Assembly (NCBI GenBank): GCA_023430045.1
Contig: JAEZCF010000081.1
Coordinates: 1-43,010 of the forward strand
Direction: 5' to 3'
DNA from: Pseudomonadota bacterium
GTDB taxonomy: Bacteria > Pseudomonadota > Gammaproteobacteria > Xanthomonadales > Xanthomonadaceae
DNA length: 43,010 bases
Below, one piece after another: positions 8,509-17,676 of this stretch (its first letter is position 1; each line of letters begins with the position of its first letter). Below the pieces are notes generated by a model that saw nothing but the letters and a program-made list of their open reading frames with translations, ran no database searches and had not been told where the DNA came from. The translations under genes were made by a program, and so were the position numbers.

Positions 8509-8766
8509 ATGACCAAGACCGAACTTTTCGACCACATCGCCCGCCTGCTGACCGACAGCTTCGAGATCGAGCCAGCGCTGGTGGTACCCACGGCGCGGCT
8601 GCACGGCGATCTGGACATCGACAGCATCGACGCGGTGGACCTGATCGTGCAGCTGAAGCCGCTGCTGGGCCGCAACCTGCAGCCGGATGCGTTCAAGTCC
8701 GTGCGCACCGTGCAGGACGTGGTCGATGTCGTGCATGGTCTGCTGCCCGCCCAGGCAGTCGCCTGA
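8509..8766 (+). CDS. apeF: acyl carrier protein 2 of the aryl-polyene cluster
   Basis: Second carrier protein, 85 residues from the ATG at 8509 (MTKTELFDHIARLL). The modification site is Ser39 in DIDSIDAVDL. A GTG at 8488, which overlaps the stop of the first ACP, is an equally possible start and would add seven residues. Two dissimilar ACPs side by side are a hallmark of aryl-polyene clusters, where one is thought to carry the starter or final chain and the other the extender steps. The division of labour cannot be read from sequence. Confidence 0.9.
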   Translation: MTKTELFDHIARLLTDSFEIEPALVVPTARLHGDLDIDSIDAVDLIVQLKPLLGRNLQPDAFKSVRTVQDVVDVVHGLLPAQAVA

Positions 8767-8787
8767 CCGCGCGCGCAGGAGCCTGGC

Positions 8788-9339
8788 GTGGTGTCTGTCC
8801 GCAGGGGGGCGCTGGTTGGCGTATCGCTGGTCTATCCGCTGGCGATGTACCTGGCAATGGGCCACTTCGAGCCGCGCTGGTTGTCCCTGCTGCTGTTCGG
8901 CATGGCCCTGCTGCGTGCGCTGGGTACCCGTGAGCGGTTGTGGATCTGGGCGGCCGTCGGCACTGGCGTGCTGGCCTCGGTTGCCCTGCTGGGCAACGCC
9001 GCGCTGCCCCTGAAGCTGTACCCCGCGCTGGTCAATGCGGTGCTGCTGGTGGCCTTCGGCGCCAGCCTGCGCTGGCCACCCACCGTGGTCGAACGCATCG
9101 CACGCGCGCAGGACCCGGGCCTGCCTGCGGAGGCGGTCGTCTACACCCGCAGGGTGACCCAGCTGTGGTGCGGTTTCTTCGTGCTCAACGGCAGTATTGC
9201 GCTGGCCACCGCGCTGTGGGCATCGGAGGCCGTCTGGGCGCTGTACAACGGCCTGCTGGCGTATCTGCTGATGGGCGTGCTGTACAGCGGCGAATGGCTG
9301 GTGCGGCGGCGGCACAAGGCGGCGCATGGGCATGGCTGA
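8788..9339 (+). CDS. inner-membrane protein of the aryl-polyene cluster (COG4648-like)
   Basis: Protein of 183 residues with about five hydrophobic helices (for example LVYPLAMYLAMG, WIWAAVGTGVLASVALL and ALYNGLLAYLLMGVLYSGEW). Position and sequence type match the ApeG membrane protein found between the ACPs and the AMP ligase in aryl-polyene clusters. The molecular function of that family is not established. GTG at 8788 has an AGGAG 6 bases upstream (8777-8781). The ligase gene starts inside its last codons. Confidence 0.82.
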   Translation: MVSVRRGALVGVSLVYPLAMYLAMGHFEPRWLSLLLFGMALLRALGTRERLWIWAAVGTGVLASVALLGNAALPLKLYPALVNAVLLVAFGASLRWPPTVVERIARAQDPGLPAEAVVYTRRVTQLWCGFFVLNGSIALATALWASEAVWALYNGLLAYLLMGVLYSGEWLVRRRHKAAHGHG

Positions 9340-11029
9340 GTGGATCGCGCTGCATCGGCTGGCGGGTGCGCCCGTGGCAGGCCGCACGGTGGGCATGCTG
9401 GACGGAGAGCCGCTGGACCATGCGGTGCTGCGGGCGCGGATGGAACGCTGGCGGATCGCCTTCGCCGCCGCGCCGGGAACCGATTGGGCCCTGTATTTCG
9501 ACGATGCGCTGGCCTTCGCCGCGGCCCTGTTCGGTGCGTGGGCGGCGGGCAAGCGTGTGTTCCTGCCCGCCGACAACCTGCCGGGCACGCTGGCATCGCT
9601 GCGCGCGCACGTGGCCGGTTATGCAGGCGACGTCGACGCGGCATGGCAGCCGCTGGTGCCGGCCGATGCCACCCCGGACATAGCCGTTGGCGCCGCCATG
9701 GAACTGGACGAGCAGGCATGCAGGCTGGTGGTGTTCACCTCCGGCAGCACCGGCGAGCCGGCAGCCATCGAAAAGCGGCTGGCCCAGCTGGCGCGTGAAG
9801 TGGAGGCACTGGAACAGGCATTCGGCGCGCTGCTCGATGGCGCGCAGGTGCAGGGCACGGTGTCACACCAGCACATCTATGGCCTGCTGTTCCGCGTGCT
9901 GTGGCCGCTGGCAGCCGGACGAGCGATCCAGCCACGCCGGTTTTTCCATGAAGACCTGGTGGCCGCGCTGTCCCTGGCGCCCGCCGTATTGGTGGCTACG
10001 CCGGCGCATCTGAAACGGTTGCCGGTGCAACTGGACTGGGCACCGGCACGCCGCAACCTGCGCGCGGTGTTCTCTTCCGGCGGTCCGTTGCCGGCCGACG
10101 CCGCCGCGCTGGCGCACGATGTGCTGGGCCACGCGCCGATCGAAGTCTTCGGCAGCAGCGAGACCGGCGGCATCGCATGGCGTCGCAGCGAAGGCGGAGC
10201 GCCACCACCGTGGCAGCCATTGCCCGGCGTGCGGTGGCGCATCGATGACGGCCAGCTGGCGGTGGCTTCCGCGCACCTGGAGCATGCCGGCTGGTGGCGG
10301 AGCGCGGACCGTGCCGAAGCTGCGGCCGAGGGCGGCTTCCGTGTGCTGGGACGCGCCGATCGCATCGTCAAGATCGAGGAGCGCAGGGTCTCGCTGGATG
10401 CGCTGGAACGCGCGCTGCAGGCAGATCCGGCCGTGCAGGACGTGCGCGTGCTGGTACTGCCGGGGCATCGCGAGCAGCTGGCCGCGGTGGTGGTGCCCAC
10501 CGACCCGGGCGTGCTGAGGGCGGATGATGCGGACCGCCGCCTGCTCACCCGCCGCCTGGCCGCAACGCTGGCCGCCAGCCACGATGCGGTGACCCGTCCA
10601 CGTCGCTGGCGACTGGTGCCGGCGCTGCCGTTCAACACGCAGGACAAGGTCACCCAGGCTGCGCTCACCGCGCTTTTCGAGCCGGATCTGCCGCCGGTGC
10701 GCTGGCTGTCACGCGAGCCGGCTTCGGCCGAACTCACGCTTTCGCTGACGCCCGGCCTGCGCGTGTTCGAGGGCCACTTCCCGGACGTTGCAGTGCTGCC
10801 CGGCGTCGCACAGGTGGACTGGGCGATCGCCCTGGCGCATCAGGTCTTCGTGCTGCCGCCCCGGTTCCTGCGCATGGACACGGTCAAATTCCAGCACGTG
10901 GCCCGCCCCGGATACCTGCTGCGCCTGCACCTGCAGTGGGATGATGCCCGGCACGCACTGGCATTCCGGTTCACCTCCGATCACGGTGTTCATGCCAGTG
11001 GCAAAGTACTGTTCACCGATGCCGATTGA
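9326..11029 (+). CDS. AMP-dependent aryl acid ligase fused to a hot-dog dehydratase
   Basis: Two-domain enzyme of 567 residues. Residues 1 to about 455 form an acyl-activating domain: the P-loop TSGSTGEP begins at Thr138, a GSSETGG motif lies in the middle, and GRADRIVKIEERRVSL leads to the C-terminal lid with NTQDKVT. This is the ApeH/XanA2 type that activates a hydroxybenzoate-like starter and loads it on an ACP. From about residue 465 there is a short FabA/FabZ-like hot-dog domain with His484 in EGHFPDVAVLPGVAQVDW, matching ApeI 3-hydroxyacyl-ACP dehydratase. Starter activation and polyene dehydration are thus on one chain. ATG at 9326 overlaps the previous gene; ATG at 9332 is an alternative. 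Confidence 0.9.
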   Translation: MGMAEWIALHRLAGAPVAGRTVGMLDGEPLDHAVLRARMERWRIAFAAAPGTDWALYFDDALAFAAALFGAWAAGKRVFLPADNLPGTLASLRAHVAGYAGDVDAAWQPLVPADATPDIAVGAAMELDEQACRLVVFTSGSTGEPAAIEKRLAQLAREVEALEQAFGALLDGAQVQGTVSHQHIYGLLFRVLWPLAAGRAIQPRRFFHEDLVAALSLAPAVLVATPAHLKRLPVQLDWAPARRNLRAVFSSGGPLPADAAALAHDVLGHAPIEVFGSSETGGIAWRRSEGGAPPPWQPLPGVRWRIDDGQLAVASAHLEHAGWWRSADRAEAAAEGGFRVLGRADRIVKIEERRVSLDALERALQADPAVQDVRVLVLPGHREQLAAVVVPTDPGVLRADDADRRLLTRRLAATLAASHDAVTRPRRWRLVPALPFNTQDKVTQAALTALFEPDLPPVRWLSREPASAELTLSLTPGLRVFEGHFPDVAVLPGVAQVDWAIALAHQVFVLPPRFLRMDTVKFQHVARPGYLLRLHLQWDDARHALAFRFTSDHGVHASGKVLFTDAD

Positions 11030-11789
11030 GAACCTGACCCACCCGTCCGACCATGCCCTGCTGGTGGTCATTCCCGTGTACGACCACGAACATGCGATCG
11101 GCAAGGTCGTCGATGGCGTGCTTGCCGCCGGGCTGCCCTGCCTGCTGGTGGACGATGGCTCGCATCCGCCCTGCGCCGAAGCGCTGCGCGTGCTGGCCCG
11201 CCGGCAGGGAGTGGCGCTGCTGCGGCTGGACAGCAACCAGGGCAAGGGCGGAGCGATGCTGGCCGGGTTTGCCGAAGCGAGCCGGCGCGGGTACACCCAC
11301 GCGCTGCAGATCGATGCCGATGGCCAGCACGACACCCGCGAACTGGGGCGCTTCGTGGCGCTGTCGCGGGCGCACCCCGAGGCGGTGATCTGCGGCATTC
11401 CCGCCTACGATGAAACCGTGCCGAAGATCCGTCTCTACGGACGTTACTTCGCCCATGTCTGGGTCTGGATCAACACGCTGTCGTTGCACCTGCGCGATTC
11501 GATGTGCGGCTTCCGCGTCTATCCGTTGCCGGCGGTACAGCAGGTCGTGGCTGAGGAAACCATCGGCCGGCGCATGGACTTCGACACCGAGATCCTCGTC
11601 CGGCTGTACTGGCGCGATGTGCCGGTGCACCACCTCGCCACGCCGGTCACGTATCCCAGCGACGGCGTTTCGCACTTCGATGTCTGGCGCGACAACGTGC
11701 GCATCACCCGCATGCAGGCGCGCCTGTTCGCGGGCATGCTGCGCCGTGCGCCGCGCCTGCTCCACCGGCGTCTGCAGGGTCGCCCCTGA
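11019..11789 (+). CDS. family 2 glycosyltransferase
   Basis: GT-A fold glycosyltransferase of 256 residues. It opens with a classical LLVVIPVYDHE strand. The nucleotide-sugar motifs are VDDGS (44-48) and QIDADGQHD (Asp99/Asp101, the DXD-type metal site), followed by DSMCGFRVY. No transmembrane helix is obvious, so it is probably cytoplasmic and membrane-peripheral. It overlaps the ligase gene by 11 bp, and its TGA shares a base with the ATG of the next acyltransferase. In several aryl-polyene clusters, as I recall, a glycosyltransferase domain and an LpxL-like domain form one ApeJ protein; here they are two genes. The sugar donor is unknown. Confidence 0.91.
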   Translation: MPIENLTHPSDHALLVVIPVYDHEHAIGKVVDGVLAAGLPCLLVDDGSHPPCAEALRVLARRQGVALLRLDSNQGKGGAMLAGFAEASRRGYTHALQIDADGQHDTRELGRFVALSRAHPEAVICGIPAYDETVPKIRLYGRYFAHVWVWINTLSLHLRDSMCGFRVYPLPAVQQVVAEETIGRRMDFDTEILVRLYWRDVPVHHLATPVTYPSDGVSHFDVWRDNVRITRMQARLFAGMLRRAPRLLHRRLQGRP

Positions 11790-12736
11790 TGGCCACCCGG
11801 CCCGCGCGCGAGGTTCCGCACTGGGCGGAGATCGGCGATCGCACCTCGGTCGCCGGGGTGCTGGCGTTGTGCTGGGTGCATCGCTGGCTGGGACGCTGGC
11901 CGTACCGGCTGTGCATGTGGCCCGTGGTGCTCTGCCAGTGGCTGGGCAACCGCATCGGGCGACAGGCGTCGATGCAGTACCTGCAGCGCCTGCAGGCGCA
12001 TACCGGAGCCCTGGGGCATGTGCCCGGCTGGCGCGACAGCCTGCGCCACTTCGCGCTGTTCGGCGACACCATGCTCGACAAGCTGTTGGCGCTGGGCCGG
12101 CGTTATCCAGCCGCACGGTTGCGGCTGCACGATACGCCCGAACTGCACCGCATCGCGCGTGGCGAGGGCGGCGTTTTCCTGACCGCGCACGTAGGTTGCC
12201 TGGAGCTCTGCCAGGTCCTGGCCGAAAAGGTGCCGGGGCTGCGCCTGACCGTGCTGGTGCACACGCGCCACGCGCAGCGCTTCAACAGCCTGCTGGAACG
12301 GCTGGACCCGCTGGCGTCGGTGGAACTGCTGCAGGTGACCGAGATCGGTCCGGCAATGGCGATGGCGCTGGGCCGCAAGGTGGCCGAAGGCGGCTTCGTC
12401 GCCATCGTCGGCGACCGCGTGCCGGTGCGCAGCGCCCGCATGGTGCACGCGCGGTTCCTCGGCCACAGCGCGCCGTTTCCGGTCGGGGCCTACGTGCTGG
12501 CGGCTGCGCTGGGATGCCCGGTATATACGCTTTCCTGCCTGCACCAGGGCGATGGCTATGCCGTGCGCTTCGATCTGTTCGCAGAGTGCATCGAGCTGCC
12601 GCGCGGCGATCGCGAAGCCGCGCTTGCCGGCCACGCCCAGCGCTACGCACACTGGCTGGAACGCCAGCTGGTGCAGTCGCCGCTGGATTGGTTCAACTTC
12701 TTTCCGTTCTGGGACCAGGCACCGCATGCCGACTGA
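11789..12736 (+). CDS. LpxL/HtrB-like acyltransferase
   Basis: Protein of 315 residues related to lipid A late acyltransferases. The catalytic HX4E motif is His134-Glu139 in TAHVGCLEL, with a GDRVPV segment downstream, as in the LpxL family. A hydrophobic N-terminal region (about 22-55) should anchor it at the inner face of the inner membrane. In this setting it more likely acylates the pigment conjugate (or transfers the polyene chain) than lipid A. Start and stop overlap the neighbours (TGATG with the glycosyltransferase, 11 bp with the ammonia lyase). Confidence 0.88.
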   Translation: MATRPAREVPHWAEIGDRTSVAGVLALCWVHRWLGRWPYRLCMWPVVLCQWLGNRIGRQASMQYLQRLQAHTGALGHVPGWRDSLRHFALFGDTMLDKLLALGRRYPAARLRLHDTPELHRIARGEGGVFLTAHVGCLELCQVLAEKVPGLRLTVLVHTRHAQRFNSLLERLDPLASVELLQVTEIGPAMAMALGRKVAEGGFVAIVGDRVPVRSARMVHARFLGHSAPFPVGAYVLAAALGCPVYTLSCLHQGDGYAVRFDLFAECIELPRGDREAALAGHAQRYAHWLERQLVQSPLDWFNFFPFWDQAPHAD

Positions 12737-14276
12737 AGTACGCTCCGCCTGCCGCTTCGGCGCAGGTGCATTGACCATCGAAGACGTCGTCGGCATGGCG
12801 AATGGCCAGCGCGTGGCCGCGCTCGACGATGACCCTGCCTTCCGTGCGCGCATCCAGCGCGGTGCGGACTTCCTTGATCGCCTGCTGCAGGAAGAAGGCG
12901 TGGTCTACGGGGTCACCACCGGGTACGGCGATTCCTGCACGGTGGCCATCCCGCCAGCGCTGGTCGCCGAGCTGCCGCACCATCTGTACACCTATCACGG
13001 CTGCGGGTTGGGGCGTTTCCTGGATGCACGCGAAACACGCGCGGTACTTGCCGCACGGCTCGCTTCGCTGTCACAGGGCATGTCCGGGGTCAGCCTGGCG
13101 TTGCTGGACGGGCTGGCGGCGCTGCTCCGGCATGATGTGCTGCCGCGTATTCCGGCCGAAGGATCGGTAGGCGCCAGCGGCGATCTGACCCCGTTGTCCT
13201 ACGTGGCTGCCGTGTTGTGCGGCGAGCGCGAGGTGCTGCATGAAGGACGCGTGCAGCCCGCGACGGATGTGCTGCCGCGTATCGGCATGGTGCCGCTGCG
13301 GCTGCGGCCGAAGGAAGGCCTGGCGCTGATGAACGGCACCGCGGTGATGACCGGCCTGGCCTGTCTGGCGTGGAGTCGTGCGGATTACCTGTGCCGTCTC
13401 GCCACGCGGTTGACGGCGTTCAATGTGCTGGCAAGCGACGGCAACGCGCATCATTTCGACGAAACGCTGTTCGCGGCCAAACCGCACCCGGGACAGGCAC
13501 GGATCGCCGCGCGGCTGCGCCAGGACCTGCACAGCGAACGTCCGCCGCGCAATGCCCAGCGCCTGCAGGACCGTTATTCGCTGCGCTGCGCGCCGCACGT
13601 CATCGGCGTGCTGGAAGATACGCTGCCGTTCCTGCGCCAGCTGATCGAAACCGAACTCAACAGCGCCAACGACAACCCGCTGATCGACCCGGATGGTGAG
13701 CGCGTGCTGCATGGCGGCCATTTCTACGGCGGCCACATCGCCCTGGCGATGGATACGCTGAAGAACACCGTGGCCAACATCGCCGACCTGCTCGATCGCC
13801 AGCTGGCGCTGCTTGTGGATGCGCGCTACAGCCATGGCCTGCCGGCCAACCTGTCGGCCGCCAGCGGCCCGCGCGCGGCCATCAACCATGGCCTGAAGGC
13901 ACTGCAGATCAGCGTGTCGGCATGGACCGCCGAAGCGTTGAAGAACACCCTGCCGGCATCGGTGTTTTCCCGTTCAACCGAATGCCACAACCAGGACAAG
14001 GTCAGCATGGGCACCATCGCCGCGCGCGACTGCCTGCGCGTGATCGAACTGGTGGAACAGGTGGTTGCCGCCATGCTGATCGCCGCCCGTCAGGCACTGG
14101 CGCTGCGCGCGCAGGTGGGCATGGAGGCGGTCGTGCAGGGAGCGTTGGCTGAAATGTACGAAGACCTGCAGCATCGCATCGCGCTGGTGGAGGAAGACCG
14201 CGCGCTGGATGGCGACCTGCGCGCATTGCTCTATGCGATCCGCGACACACGCTGGGACCTGTATGAAGAACGATGA
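12726..14276 (+). CDS. aromatic amino acid ammonia lyase (HAL/TAL/PAL family) in the pigment cluster
   Basis: MIO-type ammonia lyase of 516 residues. The Ala150-Ser151-Gly152 triad, which cyclises to the MIO cofactor, is intact in GASGDLTPLSY. VYGVTTGYGDS carries the expected catalytic tyrosine loop, and NDNPLID and SRSTECHNQDKVS are also family motifs. The gene is inside the pigment operon with overlaps on both sides and no other hut gene nearby, so a role in histidine breakdown is unlikely. It probably deaminates tyrosine (or a relative) to give a cinnamate-type starter. The selectivity position reads Tyr90-His91 (YTYHGCG), which fits neither classic HAL (Ser-His) nor bacterial TAL (His-Leu). 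The substrate is inferred. Confidence 0.9.
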   Translation: MPTEVRSACRFGAGALTIEDVVGMANGQRVAALDDDPAFRARIQRGADFLDRLLQEEGVVYGVTTGYGDSCTVAIPPALVAELPHHLYTYHGCGLGRFLDARETRAVLAARLASLSQGMSGVSLALLDGLAALLRHDVLPRIPAEGSVGASGDLTPLSYVAAVLCGEREVLHEGRVQPATDVLPRIGMVPLRLRPKEGLALMNGTAVMTGLACLAWSRADYLCRLATRLTAFNVLASDGNAHHFDETLFAAKPHPGQARIAARLRQDLHSERPPRNAQRLQDRYSLRCAPHVIGVLEDTLPFLRQLIETELNSANDNPLIDPDGERVLHGGHFYGGHIALAMDTLKNTVANIADLLDRQLALLVDARYSHGLPANLSAASGPRAAINHGLKALQISVSAWTAEALKNTLPASVFSRSTECHNQDKVSMGTIAARDCLRVIELVEQVVAAMLIAARQALALRAQVGMEAVVQGALAEMYEDLQHRIALVEEDRALDGDLRALLYAIRDTRWDLYEER

Positions 14277-14685
14277 GCTCGTCGCGGAGATCGCGCTGAC
14301 TCCGGCCTTCCACGATTGCGATCCGATGCAGGTGGTCTGGCATGGCAACTACTTCAAGTATTTCGAGATCGCACGCTGCGCGCTGCTGCAGCGGCATGGC
14401 TACGACTATCCGGACATGCAGGCATCCGGTTATCTGTGGCCGGTGGTCGATGCGCGCGTGAAGTACATCCGTCCGTTGCGCTTCCAGCAGGCGCTTCGGG
14501 TCCGTGCACGGATCGTCGAATGGGAGAACCGCCTGAAGATCGACTACGAGATCTTCGACGCCACGCATGGCGAGCGGTTGACCCGTGCCCACACCATCCA
14601 GGTCGCCGTTGCCGTCGATACAGGGGAGATGCAGTACGTATGTCCGCCCATCCTGTGGCAGAAGCTGGGAGTGCCCGCACCATGA
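14263..14685 (+). CDS. 4-hydroxybenzoyl-CoA-type hot-dog thioesterase
   Basis: Acyl-CoA/ACP thioesterase of 140 residues. The catalytic Asp20 lies in FHDCDPMQVVWHGNYFKYFE-type context, with HGNY at 27-30, the standard YbgC/4HBT signature. In the cluster it could release or proofread polyene thioesters, or hydrolyse stalled ACP intermediates. It overlaps the ammonia lyase by 14 bp, and its TGA overlaps the ATG of the LolA-like gene (ATGA). By order it corresponds to the cluster thioesterase (ApeK position). The substrate is not visible from sequence. Confidence 0.9.
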   Translation: MKNDELVAEIALTPAFHDCDPMQVVWHGNYFKYFEIARCALLQRHGYDYPDMQASGYLWPVVDARVKYIRPLRFQQALRVRARIVEWENRLKIDYEIFDATHGERLTRAHTIQVAVAVDTGEMQYVCPPILWQKLGVPAP

Positions 14686-15314
14686 CCCTGTCCGATCACC
14701 TCCGCGCGTCGTTGCTGGCACTGCTGCTGGCCTGCGGCGCGGTGGTACCCGCCGCTGCGGCCGAAGCCACCGTGGAATCGATCACCCGCGAGGTTGCCCG
14801 CCCGGCCGTGCTGCGCGGTGAGTTCACCCAGGAAAAGCAGGTCAGTGGCTTCCGCAATCCGCTGCGTTCGCAGGGGCGTTTCGTGGTCGCGCGCGGCCGC
14901 GGTGTCATCTGGTCCACGCTCAGGCCGTTCCCGGCGGAAATGGTGGTCACTGCCGACCGCATCTTCAGCCGGCAGCGCGATGGCGGTACGCGCGTGGAGC
15001 TGGATGCACGCGAACAGCCGGCGCTGCGTTCGGTCAACGCCATCCTGTTCGCATTGATGAGCGGCGACGTACAGGCGCTGTCGGCGCAGTTCAACGTGTC
15101 CGCCACGCGCGAGGGGCAGGGCTGGACACTGCGCCTGACACCGAAGTCGCCGATGCTGGCCAAGGCCTTCGCCTCGCTGACATTGCGTGGCGACCGTTAC
15201 GTGCGCCAGGTGGACATCGTCGAAGCCAGCCAGGACCACACGCTGATCGCGTTCTCGGCCCTGACCGAAACACCGGCCTCACTGGCCACCGACGAGGCCG
15301 CGCGCCTTGACTGA
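14682..15314 (+). CDS. LolA-like periplasmic carrier of the pigment cluster
   Basis: Exported protein of 210 residues with a Sec signal (about residues 1-27, hydrophobic LLALLLACGAVVPAAAA then AEA). The body resembles outer-membrane lipoprotein carrier proteins: GEFTQEKQVSGF near the N-terminus, then strands such as GRFVVARGRGVIWSTL. LolA-like proteins of this kind sit beside MMPL exporters in aryl-polyene clusters and are thought to ferry the lipid-linked pigment across the periplasm. ATG overlaps the thioesterase stop. The next gene begins 8 bp before its own end. Confidence 0.87.
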   Translation: MTLSDHLRASLLALLLACGAVVPAAAAEATVESITREVARPAVLRGEFTQEKQVSGFRNPLRSQGRFVVARGRGVIWSTLRPFPAEMVVTADRIFSRQRDGGTRVELDAREQPALRSVNAILFALMSGDVQALSAQFNVSATREGQGWTLRLTPKSPMLAKAFASLTLRGDRYVRQVDIVEASQDHTLIAFSALTETPASLATDEAARLD

Positions 15315-17676
15315 GCAGTCCGGCGAAGGCAAGTCGTCGCCCACGTCGCCACCGCACCGCGCGTGGCGCGTCCTGGCGCTGGCATGGCTGGTACTGCTGC
15401 TGGCGCTGGGCGGCCAGCAGGCACGCCAGTGGAGCGCCGAGCCGCCGATTGATACCGACATCCTGGCGATGCTGCCGCAGGACGCCAATGATCGCCTGTT
15501 GTCCGACGTCACCCGGCGTATCGCCGATGGCGGCTCGCGCGAAATCGTCGTGCTGCTGGGCAGTACCGATGCCGGCACCGCACAACATGCCGGGCAGGCC
15601 TTTGCCGCTGCGCTTGCGGCCGATCCGGACGGCCCGCTGCTGCGCCCGGCCGGTGCCCTGCAGGGGTGGTTCGAACAGGCGCGTGATTTCTATGCGCCTT
15701 ACCGGGATCGCCTGCTGACGCCCGCCCAGCGCGAGCGGCTGCAGCAGGCCGCGCCGGAAGCGCTGGCCGACGAAGCGCTGGGTACGCTGTATGGCCCGAT
15801 GGGTGCGCCGCGGCTGACCGGGTGGCTGCAGGATCCATTGTCGCTGTGGCCCGGATGGTGGCAGCAGCAGGCACGCGCGGCCGGGCTGCGCCTGGGCGAC
15901 GATGGCCTGCTGGAAGCAGACGGGCGGCACTGGGCGGTACTGCGTTTCGATACCCGTGATCCGGCCTTCCAGCTGGACGGCGAACCCCGCATCGGAAGCC
16001 TGCTGGAGCGCGCCGGGCGTGCCGCGATCAAGGATGCTCCGGCGCTGGAGATCCTGCACGCAGGGGTGCCTTTGCATGCCGAAGCGGCAGCCGTACAGGC
16101 CAACCGCGAAATCAACACCATCGGCTGGGGCTCGCTGGCGGCGGTGCTGCTGCTGGTGTGGCTGGCGTTCCGTTCGCTGCGCCCTATCCTGCTGGTGGCG
16201 GTCTCGTTGCTGGTTGGCTGCGGCGTCGCCCTGGCGGTCACCGTGCTGGTGTTCGGCAAGGTGCACCTGCTGACCCTGGTGTTCGGCGCCTCGCTCGTAG
16301 GTGTGGCCGAAGACTATGGCATCCACTGGTTCGCCTCGCGCCAGGCCGAGCCCCGCACCAGCCGCTGGACCTTGCTGCGCCACCTGCTGCCGGGCCTGTG
16401 GCTGGCCCTGCTGACCAGTGCGCTGGCCTACCTGGCACTGGCCATGGCGCCGTTTCCCGGCCTGCGGCAGATGGCGCTGTTCTCGGTGGTGGGCCTGGCT
16501 GCAGCGTTCGTCACTGTCATCCTGTGGTTTCCCTGGCTGGATGGCGGACAGCTGCGGCAGACGCGCTTTTCGCAGTGGCTGGGTGGCACGCTGCGGCGCT
16601 GGCCGCGCGTGCACGGGCGGCGTCCCCTCATGCTGTTCCTGGGTGCGGCCGTGGTGATGACGGCGGTGGGCCTGCCGCAGCTGCGCGTGGACGATGACCT
16701 GCGCAGCCTGCAGTCCTCGCCGCCCCGGCTGATGGATGAACAGATCCGTATCTCGCAGCTGCTCGGCATGCCCAGTCCGGCCCAGTTCTATCTGGTGCAG
16801 GGCGAGGATGCCGCCGAACTGCTGCAGCGCGAAGAAGCGCTGACTGCCCGGCTGCGCGCGCTGGAATACCAGCAGCGGATCGGTGGTCATCGCGCGATCA
16901 GCGACTGGCTGCCATCGGCACGCCAGCAGCAGGCAGATGCCCTGTTGACCGCGCGCGTGGAGTCGTCGGTGCTGCAGTCGGTGTCCGATGTCAGCGGCGA
17001 AACACTGCAGCGGCCCGCCTTCGCCGAAGGCACGATGGACATCGGGTCGTTCCTGGCGTCTCCTGCATCGCTGCCGTTCCGTCATCTGTGGCTGGGCAGC
17101 GTGGGCGGCGGCATGGCCAGCGTGGTGATGGTCGATGACCAGTCGCGTCCGGATGCGATGCGCGACCTGCGCAGCGCGTCCGATGGCCTGCCCGGCGTGC
17201 GCTGGGTGGATCGCACCGATGATTTTTCGCGCCTGCTCGGCCATTACCGCACCTTGATGAGCGGCATGCTGCTGGCCGGCATCGTGCTGGTGTTCGCCGC
17301 CCTGTGGTGGCGATATCGCCGCCAGGCCTGGCGCGTGCTTGCGCCCACGCTGGTCGCCGGCCTCCTGACCCTGTCCGTGCTCGGCGTGCTCGGGCAGCCG
17401 CTGCAGCTGTTCAACGTGCTGGCGCTGATGCTGCTGCTGGGCATGGGCATCGATTACGGCATCTTCCTGCTGGAACATCGTGGCGACCCCAGCGCATGGC
17501 TGGCGGTATGCGTCGGCGCGGCCAGCACCTGGCTGTCGTTCGGCCTGCTCGGCCTGTCGGCGACGCCGGCGCTGCGCGCCTTCGGCCTGACCCTGCTGCT
17601 GGGCATCGGCCTGGTCTGGCTGCTGTCCCCGCTGTTCCGGCCGGCCGCTGCGGACCCACCGACGGAGCATCCATGA
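15307..17676 (+). CDS. RND/MMPL-family exporter
   Basis: Inner-membrane transporter of 789 residues. One N-terminal helix (about 22-37) is followed by a periplasmic domain, a block of five helices (about 270-410), a second periplasmic domain and a final block of helices (about 650-780). GVAEDYGIHWF and GMGIDYGIFLLEH are the paired MMPL/RND motifs, each with an acidic residue for proton coupling. The start is TTG at 15307, supported by overlap with the LolA-like gene. It probably extracts the finished pigment lipid from the inner membrane and hands it to the LolA-like carrier. Confidence 0.9.
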   Translation: MTEQSGEGKSSPTSPPHRAWRVLALAWLVLLLALGGQQARQWSAEPPIDTDILAMLPQDANDRLLSDVTRRIADGGSREIVVLLGSTDAGTAQHAGQAFAAALAADPDGPLLRPAGALQGWFEQARDFYAPYRDRLLTPAQRERLQQAAPEALADEALGTLYGPMGAPRLTGWLQDPLSLWPGWWQQQARAAGLRLGDDGLLEADGRHWAVLRFDTRDPAFQLDGEPRIGSLLERAGRAAIKDAPALEILHAGVPLHAEAAAVQANREINTIGWGSLAAVLLLVWLAFRSLRPILLVAVSLLVGCGVALAVTVLVFGKVHLLTLVFGASLVGVAEDYGIHWFASRQAEPRTSRWTLLRHLLPGLWLALLTSALAYLALAMAPFPGLRQMALFSVVGLAAAFVTVILWFPWLDGGQLRQTRFSQWLGGTLRRWPRVHGRRPLMLFLGAAVVMTAVGLPQLRVDDDLRSLQSSPPRLMDEQIRISQLLGMPSPAQFYLVQGEDAAELLQREEALTARLRALEYQQRIGGHRAISDWLPSARQQQADALLTARVESSVLQSVSDVSGETLQRPAFAEGTMDIGSFLASPASLPFRHLWLGSVGGGMASVVMVDDQSRPDAMRDLRSASDGLPGVRWVDRTDDFSRLLGHYRTLMSGMLLAGIVLVFAALWWRYRRQAWRVLAPTLVAGLLTLSVLGVLGQPLQLFNVLALMLLLGMGIDYGIFLLEHRGDPSAWLAVCVGAASTWLSFGLLGLSATPALRAFGLTLLLGIGLVWLLSPLFRPAAADPPTEHP

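Noticed and set aside
12726..14276. hutH for histidine degradation
   Set aside because: No hutU, hutI or hutC nearby, atypical selectivity residues, and tight embedding in the pigment operon.
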